This document shows positions 59,815 through 64,000 of a stretch of DNA of 64,000 bases, one piece after another (the stretch's first letter is position 1; each line of letters begins with the position of its first letter). Made by a program: the position numbers and the translations under genes. The notes below the pieces were generated by a model. It was not told the DNA's origin. It saw nothing but the letters and a program-made list of their open reading frames with translations, and did no database searches. Origin of the DNA: Futiania mangrovi (GTDB lineage: Bacteria > Pseudomonadota > Alphaproteobacteria > Futianiales > Futianiaceae). The stretch is from NCBI RefSeq assembly GCF_024158125.1, contig NZ_JAMZFT010000002.1, forward strand, positions 1,054,001 to 1,118,000, in the 5' to 3' direction.

Positions 59815-61017
59815 ATGACCCGAAAGGCTCCGCTGGAAGGCCTCAAAATTCTCGACCTCTCGACATTGATCGCCGCTCCGATGGCGAGCGGGCTGCTGGC
59901 CGACTTCGGGGCGGACGTCGTGAAGATCGAGTTGCCCGACGGTCAGGACGCCTTGCGCGACCTTGCCCCGCACAAGGACGGGGAGGCGCTGTGGTGGAAG
60001 GTCACGAACCGCAACAAGCGCGGCATCACGCTCGACATTCGCAAGGACGAGGGGAAGGAGCTGTTCCGCAGGCTCATTCCGCAGTTCGACGTGCTGGTCG
60101 AGAACTTCCGTCCCGGCACGCTGGAGCGCTACGGGTTCGACCCAGAGACGCTTCACGCGCTGAACCCACACCTGATTATCCTGCGCGTGACTGGTTACGG
60201 CCAGACGGGTCCGCTGTCTCAGCGGCCGGGGTTCGCCCGGGTGCTCGAGGCGTTTTCCGGCTTCACCAATCTGTGCGGCGACGCGGACCGCGCGCCGCTT
60301 CATATCGGCTACCCGGTGGGTGACGGCGTCACGGGGCTGTTCGGGGCCATCGGGATCCTGGTGGCCTGCTACCGGCGGGCGCACACTCCCGATGCGCCGG
60401 GAGAGGTGATCGACCTGTCGCTCTTCGAATCCCTGTTCCGGATGATCGAGTTCCTGCCGATCGAGTACGACCAGCTCGGCGTCGTTCGCCAGCGCTCGGG
60501 CAACCGGTCGCAGTACGCGGGGCCCAGCAATGTCTACCGCACCCGTGACGACCGCTGGTTCTCGATGAGCGCCTCGGCGCAGAGCGTGTTCGAGCGGCTC
60601 GCCCGCACCATCGGCCGGGCGGACCTGATCGAGGATCCGCGCTTTGCGACCAACGCCGCGCGCGTGCAGAACGCGGAGGCGCTCGACGCGATCCTGCAGG
60701 GCTGGTTCATCGAGCGCACGCTGGACGAGATCCTCGGCATCCTCGAGGCAAACGACGTATCAGGCGGGCCGATCAACACGATCGCTGATCTGGCCGCCTC
60801 ACCGCACGTGAAGGCGCGCGAGTCTATTGTCCAGGTCGATGATCCCGTGCTCGGTCCCGTTGCCATGCCGGGTGTCGTGCCGAAGTTCCGCGACGCCCCT
60901 GGAGAGGTGAGATCGCCCGGCCCCGCAAAGGGGCAGCATACGGACAGCTTCTTTGCCGACGCGCTGGGACTGGAGCCCGGCGAGATCGAAAGGCTCCATG
61001 CAGCCGGGGTGATCTGA
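59815..61017 (+). CDS. CaiB/BaiF family CoA transferase
   Basis: A 400-residue class III CoA transferase. The N-terminus GLKILDLSTLIAAPMASGLLADFGADVVKIE (in pieces) is typical. The catalytic Asp170 lies in PVGDGVTG, and YRTRDDRWF is also typical. It transfers CoA between carboxylates, for example succinyl-CoA to an imported acid. The ATG at 59815 has GGGAGG 8 nt upstream; the ATG at 59809 is too close to it. It probably activates the carboxylate brought in by the TAXI transporter. Confidence 0.94.
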   Translation: MTRKAPLEGLKILDLSTLIAAPMASGLLADFGADVVKIELPDGQDALRDLAPHKDGEALWWKVTNRNKRGITLDIRKDEGKELFRRLIPQFDVLVENFRPGTLERYGFDPETLHALNPHLIILRVTGYGQTGPLSQRPGFARVLEAFSGFTNLCGDADRAPLHIGYPVGDGVTGLFGAIGILVACYRRAHTPDAPGEVIDLSLFESLFRMIEFLPIEYDQLGVVRQRSGNRSQYAGPSNVYRTRDDRWFSMSASAQSVFERLARTIGRADLIEDPRFATNAARVQNAEALDAILQGWFIERTLDEILGILEANDVSGGPINTIADLAASPHVKARESIVQVDDPVLGPVAMPGVVPKFRDAPGEVRSPGPAKGQHTDSFFADALGLEPGEIERLHAAGVI

Positions 61018-61180
61018 TGGGGCCGCTCAGTAAGCAGGGCAGAAGAACGCAGAGATGATCAGAAGCGCATGGCGGCGGCTTTTCGCTTGGACTCGTGGTC
61101 TGCTGCACGCCCGGTACCGTCCCGAGCGGCGCTACATGCGCGGACGCGACGGTCATTCGGGCTGACGCAAGGGTGTTGCC
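61018..61180. other. Intergenic stretch after the CoA transferase gene
   Basis: 163 bp without convincing coding signal. A 36-codon basic frame (61055-61165, plus) lacks a Shine-Dalgarno and is not claimed. The stretch ends at the left repeat of the MITE-like element. Confidence 0.4.
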
Positions 61181-61343
61181 GGCGTTGTCAGAGGAATGAA
61201 CCGAGAATGCCCCTTGGAGCCTTGGCGCCTAGCGTGGGGCCAATACCTCGCTGATCTGCCGAAAGAATTGTCTTCCGGAGCGCCGCCGAAACCCACCACT
61301 CACCCATCGTCAGGATAGCAGATGCGTTTCCTCTGACAACGCC
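61181..61343. mobile_element. 163-bp MITE-like element with perfect 16-bp terminal inverted repeats
   Basis: The left end GGCGTTGTCAGAGGAA and right end TTCCTCTGACAACGCC are exact inverse complements and match the right-end sequence of the IS6-family copies (TGTCAGAGGAAAATC). The interior encodes a 40-codon frame beginning MNRECP at 61196 whose start is homologous to the decayed element at 27.5 kb. No 8-bp target duplication is seen. It interrupts a P-loop ATPase gene on its right side. Confidence 0.7.
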
Positions 61344-61447
61344 ATGAGGACGGTGTCGGGCGAACTGGCAAGGCTGGCCGCCAGGGTGGATTTCCCGGCG
61401 GCGATCTTTCCGCACAGCATGTGCAGGGTTGGCGAATGATCGGGCAT
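61344..61447 (-). pseudogene. N-terminal stub of a P-loop kinase/AAA ATPase, cut by the MITE-like element
   Basis: Reading on the minus strand from the ATG at 61447 gives MPDHSPTLHMLCGKIAAGKS and then TLAASLASSPDTVLM, an unmistakable Walker A (GKIAAGKST) at the start of a small P-loop kinase-type protein. Homology-like sequence ends exactly at the terminal repeat of the 163-bp element, and I do not find the remainder on the other side, so a deletion accompanied the rearrangement. Confidence 0.7.
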
Positions 61448-61469
61448 GATAGACCTTGAATGTTTTGGC

Positions 61470-61580
61470 TCACCAGAGCTGGTGGCAGGGCAAACGCGGG
61501 CGTTCGGGCCATGGATCGAGGCCGATGTCGCGCATCAGGCGGCGGTGCCGGGCAGCTGTGCGGAGGAACGGGAGCGTCAT
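61470..61580 (-). CDS. 36-aa micro-protein, DUF1127-like
   Basis: A short frame with AAAGGA 8 nt upstream of the ATG and a product reading TLPFLRTAARHRRLMRDIGL then DPWPERP. The Arg-rich helix followed by LMRDIGL resembles the end of DUF1127 (YjiS-like) small proteins of alphaproteobacteria, some of which bind RNA. It starts 11 nt after the DsbA-family stop and may be co-transcribed. The evidence is modest. Confidence 0.5.
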   Translation of the reverse strand: MTLPFLRTAARHRRLMRDIGLDPWPERPRLPCHQLW

Positions 61581-61591
61581 GGAGTTTCCTT

Positions 61592-62233
61592 TCAGGCGAC
61601 GAGGCGGAGAGCGGTGCGGATCTGCGCGGCGAGGTCCTCGCGCGGCCCGTTGACGAGGCGCGCACCGGTCTCCCGGACGATGAGGGCCGGGATGGAACGG
61701 ACCTGAAGCGCGCGGGCGTCCTGCCGGTCGGTCGCCACTGCGGTTACCGTTGCCGGGTCGCCGAACGCCTCGGCAAACGCCCCGGCCTCGAAGCCTAGAT
61801 CCCGGGCGGCATGCAGCACCGTTGCCGGGTCGGCGACGTTCTGCGCCTCGGTCAGATGCGCGCGCTGCAGGCGGTCGAACATGTCCCAGTGGGCGGTTTG
61901 GCCCCCGAGCCGCTCCGCCGCCTTGCATCCGAGCGCCGCGCTCATCCCGTGGGGATAGTCGAAGCGCGCGGCCCGCATGGCGTCGATTTCGATGAGGTCC
62001 GGCTGGTCGCTGACCTGGCGGCAGACCGTCCAATGCCCCAGAATGGTCTCGCGGGCGTCCTCGGGCGCGCCCCAGCGCGCGGCCATCTCGGCTGGGCTCG
62101 CCTGCAGGACGAAGGTGCGGTGGCGGATGTCGAGGTCAAACTCCGCGGCAAGGCTCCGCATCCGCGACGAGATATTGAAACACCAGCAGCAGACGACATC
62201 GTGAAAGAAGTCGATGGTAAGGGAGGTCATCAC
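61592..62233 (-). CDS. DsbA-family oxidoreductase (FrnE / 2-hydroxychromene isomerase-like)
   Basis: A 213-residue thioredoxin-fold protein: [19 protein letters not shown] carries the CxxC-like CCWC near residue 15, and the cis-Pro loop is VRSIPALIV. The helical insertion and the lack of a signal peptide fit the cytoplasmic FrnE-type group. The start overlaps the wrbA stop by 4 nt (ATGA). It is probably a redox enzyme in a stress pair with WrbA. Confidence 0.88.
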   Translation of the reverse strand: MMTSLTIDFFHDVVCCWCFNISSRMRSLAAEFDLDIRHRTFVLQASPAEMAARWGAPEDARETILGHWTVCRQVSDQPDLIEIDAMRAARFDYPHGMSAALGCKAAERLGGQTAHWDMFDRLQRAHLTEAQNVADPATVLHAARDLGFEAGAFAEAFGDPATVTAVATDRQDARALQVRSIPALIVRETGARLVNGPREDLAAQIRTALRLVA

Positions 62234-62853
62234 GCGGCCTCCTCGTGCAGAGCGGTCCCTGCAAGCCGTGCGGCAATCCGCGCGACATGCGCGCCCTGGA
62301 AACGCGCACCGGCGAGGTCAGTCTCGGTGGGCGCGCGCGAGCCGTCGGCCCCGGCGATGGTGCCCGCGCCGTAGGGCGCGCCGCCGACGATGCCCTCGGC
62401 CGTCGTCTGACCGGCGAAGGTGTAGGGCATGCCGACGATCAGCATGCCGAAATGTTGGAGCGGGATCTGGGTCGACAGCAGCGTCGCCTCGTGCCCGCCA
62501 TGCTGCGAGCCGGTGGAGGCGAAGACGGCGGCGACCTTGCCAACCAGCGCATTCCGCGCCCAGAGGCCGCCCGCCTGGTCGAGGAAGGATTTCATCTGCC
62601 CAGCCATCATGCCGAAGAGCGTTGGCGTGCCGAAGATGATGGCGTCATAAGCCTCGAGGTCGGCAGGCGTCGCGACGGGGGTGTCGTCGGGGGCGAAACC
62701 AGCCTTCAGCCGGATGCCCTCGGGAACGGTTTCGGGTACGCGCCGCAGGTCGACATGGGTGCCGGGGACGCTGCGGGCGCCTTCGGCCTCGGCCTGTGCA
62801 AGGGCACGGACATGGCCGTAGCTGGAATAGTAGAGAACGAGAACGCGGGTCAT
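62230..62853 (-). CDS. wrbA: NAD(P)H:quinone oxidoreductase, WrbA family
   Basis: A 207-residue flavodoxin-like protein matching WrbA along its whole length: [44 protein letters not shown] (in pieces), [18 protein letters not shown] and [26 protein letters not shown] (in pieces). It performs two-electron quinone reduction with FMN. A hairpin just upstream sequesters its ribosome-binding site. Confidence 0.95.
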   Translation of the reverse strand: MTRVLVLYYSSYGHVRALAQAEAEGARSVPGTHVDLRRVPETVPEGIRLKAGFAPDDTPVATPADLEAYDAIIFGTPTLFGMMAGQMKSFLDQAGGLWARNALVGKVAAVFASTGSQHGGHEATLLSTQIPLQHFGMLIVGMPYTFAGQTTAEGIVGGAPYGAGTIAGADGSRAPTETDLAGARFQGAHVARIAARLAGTALHEEAA

Positions 62854-62855
62854 GG

Positions 62856-62894
62856 GATCCTCTCTGGGGTCAGGTTTCGTTGCCTGAGAGGATC
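62856..62894 (-). promoter_or_regulatory. RBS-sequestering leader hairpin of wrbA
   Basis: On the minus strand GATCCTCTC pairs with GAGAGGATC, with an inner CAGG/CCTG pair. The 3' arm contains the AGAGAGGA that serves as Shine-Dalgarno 3 nt before the ATG. Folding would hide the ribosome site, so a translational switch is plausible. The CTCTCAGG start superficially recalls glycine riboswitches, but the rest of that aptamer is absent. Confidence 0.4.
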
Positions 62895-62959
62895 GGAAAT
62901 CTGGGCGACCGGAATAACCGGCCGGCAGTCACTTCATTCTTTACGCCTGTCGAAGAATG

Positions 62960-63086
62960 TCAGGACTCGAGTGCGGCATGTAGGTAGTCGAGGAACGCCT
63001 TGACCTTTGCGTCCATGCCCAGCCGCGAGGCCGTGACGGCAAAGATCTCCGGCGCGGGGAGTTCCCAGTCGGGAAGCACGCGCACC
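62960..63086 (-). pseudogene. C-terminal fragment of a LysR-family regulator, cut by IS copy E
   Basis: The minus-strand frame ending at 62960 reads VRVLPDWELPAPEIFAVTAS and then RLGMDAKVKAFLDYLHAALES, the characteristic end of LysR-type effector domains. Only 41 residues remain; the rest is absent because IS6 copy E begins at 63087 and different DNA lies beyond it. It would have been the regulator beside wrbA. Confidence 0.8.
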
Positions 63087-63898
63087 GGTGGTGTCAGACA
63101 AAAGCTAACCAGTCTCAGTTCGCGCAGGGCAGGTGCCTTTCAGGCCGCACCGAGTTGACGCCACGCGTTGAGCGCAGCGGTTCGGCTCTCCTTGAAAGTC
63201 TGTCTCTGGTTTAGGTGGCGCTCCAGGTTGAAGTGGTTGTCGACCGAGGAGCGGACGGCGACGAATTTCTGCAGGCTTCGCATCCGGCGAAATCGCTACA
63301 TCGCCCGCTCTCGTCGCCGGAACGGCAGGTGTGAATTCTCAGCCTGGTTGTTCAGCCACCGGCCGGTTTCCTGCCGGTGCTGGATTCCCAAATCCCTGAA
63401 GGCAGCGCCGTAGGAGCGGAGCCTGTCCGTAACGATCGTCTCTGGCTGGCCAAACCGCTTCATCGCCTTGCGCAGGAACCGGAGAGCCGCCTTGTGATCC
63501 CGGGTCTTCGTGACATAGGCCTCGAGCACCTCGCCCTCGTGATCGACGGCCCGCCAGAGATAGTGCATCTCCCCGCCGATCTTCACGTAAACCTCGTCCA
63601 GGTGCCACCGCCATTGGCGGAATCCGCGCAGGAACTGGGCCCGCTTCCGTCGGATTTCGCCGGCGAACATTGGCCCGAACCGGTTCCACCAGAACCGCAC
63701 CGTCTCGTGGCTGATATCGATGCCTCGCTCGTGCAGCAGGTCCTCGACGTTCCGGAGCGAGAGCGGAAACCGGACGTACATCATCACCGCAAGGCGGATG
63801 ACCTCGGGCGACGTCTTGAAATAGCGGAAGGGGCTGGGCATCCGCCGAGGCTAGGCGCGGCCACCCCAGGCCTCAACCGATTTTCCTCTGACATCGCC
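63087..63898 (-). mobile_element. IS6-family element, copy E (both ends present, about 812 bp)
   Basis: The only copy with both ends and full length. The left end is GGTGGTGTCAGACAAAAGC; the right end inverted is GGCGATGTCAGAGGAAAATC. The terminal repeats share GGYGRTGTCAGA. The flanking 8-mers do not match, and the two flanks belong to unrelated genes, so the copy marks a recombination or deletion junction rather than a simple insertion. Confidence 0.9.
63140..63841 (-). pseudogene. IS6-family transposase with premature stop (copy E)
   Basis: The frame starts MPSPFRYFKTSPEVIRLAVM and has all three DDE residues, but a CAG-to-TAG change at 63296-63298 ends it after RRRERAM (181 residues). Downstream the frame continues intact to NAWRQLGAA and a normal TGA at 63140. 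Because the stop lies after the catalytic Glu, partial activity cannot be excluded. Confidence 0.85.
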
Positions 63899-63899
63899 C

Positions 63900-64000
63900 C
63901 GCGACGAGACCGGCGACCGGCTCACGCCGAGCCACACGGTCCGCAAGGGGCGCCGCCTGCGCTACTATGTCTCCCGGCGACTGACGCGCGGCGAGGAGAG
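63900..64000 (+). pseudogene. Fragment of a large serine recombinase, truncated by IS copy E
   Basis: Immediately right of IS copy E, the plus-strand frame reads RDETGDRLTPSHTVRKGRRL and then RYYVSRRLTRGEE, which matches the zinc-ribbon/linker region of large serine recombinases (the LTPSHxxKKGxRYRYYVS type). The 5' part is absent and the frame leaves the window, so its 3' extent is unknown. It indicates a mobile element or phage-like insertion continuing to the right. Confidence 0.75.

Noticed and set aside
61055-61165. A 36-codon basic frame after the CoA transferase gene
   Set aside because: No Shine-Dalgarno, no recognisable motif and probably chance in GC-rich DNA.
62854-62959. Possible glycine riboswitch upstream of wrbA
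   Set aside because: Only the CTCTCAGG-like segment resembles the aptamer. The conserved GCCGAAGG core is missing and wrbA is not a usual target; kept only as an RBS-sequestering hairpin.
63079-63906. Target-site duplication around IS copy E
   Set aside because: The 8-mers next to the two ends (CGCGCACC and CCGCGACG) do not match, and the flanks belong to different genes.
1-64000. CRISPR arrays, rRNA, tRNA and prophage structural genes
   Set aside because: I looked for regularly spaced short repeats, conserved rRNA/tRNA segments and phage structural motifs and found none; the only phage- or ICE-like trace is the recombinase fragment at the right edge.

Overview
The window is GC-rich bacterial DNA, most likely from an alphaproteobacterium of Rhodobacterales/Rhodospirillales type. 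The basis is the gene families present (TRAP and TAXI transporters, a DUF4212/solute-symporter pair, CBS-DUF294 signalling proteins, the PA2778/PA2779 pair) and the many Shine-Dalgarno-preceded ATG starts with 1-4 nt overlaps. I see no rRNA, tRNA or CRISPR array.

Layout. (1) 1-5.6 kb: a minus-strand acyl-CoA catabolic operon (two SDRs, a 71-aa small protein, a PaaK-like CoA ligase, a DUF35 OB-fold protein, a thiolase-fold protein without the nucleophilic Cys, an enoyl-CoA hydratase). It diverges from a FadR-type GntR regulator, with a perfect FadR-class operator between them. (2) 6.7-12.3 kb: a DUF4212 + sodium:solute symporter pair diverging from a nuclease/CBS/DUF294 signalling gene; an 18-bp perfect palindrome lies in the gap. 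(3) 12.4-18.1 kb: a LuxR-type regulator, a 733-aa exported helical protein, an alanine/glycine:Na+ symporter and a UspA. (4) 18.8-25.7 kb: the most unusual stretch. Three neighbouring gene pairs all look able to make or break amide bonds: ATP-grasp + a papain-like Cys/His/Asn protein, PA2779 + PA2778 cysteine peptidase, and amidoligase + class I glutamine-amidotransferase-like hydrolase. A dodecin with a perfect FNR box sits among them. (5) 25.8-27.4 kb: a DUF6064 protein and an exported aldo/keto reductase.

(6) 27.5-55 kb: by eye a less GC-biased catabolic island bounded and littered by defective IS6-family copies. A long minus operon (ALDH, NMT1-type ABC importer, FAD oxidoreductase, muconolactone-isomerase-like protein, LacI regulator, M19 dipeptidase homologue) diverges from a plus operon (ALDH, polyamine-type ABC importer, M19 homologue, GST). 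Three LacI-type operators lie in the shared 416-bp gap. A second LacI regulator with its own perfect operator diverges from an 868-aa protein I cannot identify. Then come an alpha/beta hydrolase, a PuuE-type deacetylase, an amidase and a DctPQM TRAP importer.

(7) 55-61 kb: a TAXI TRAP system, an IclR regulator and a CaiB-type CoA transferase. (8) 61-64 kb: rearranged DNA. It holds a 163-bp MITE-like element, the N-terminal stub of a P-loop ATPase, a DUF1127-like micro-protein, a DsbA-family protein, WrbA, the C-terminal stub of a LysR regulator cut by an IS6 copy, and a serine-recombinase fragment running off the window end.

Most regulator genes are divergent from, or embedded in, a transport/catabolism operon, which suggests separately induced uptake-and-degradation modules collected by IS-mediated exchange. 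No substrate can be named from sequence alone.
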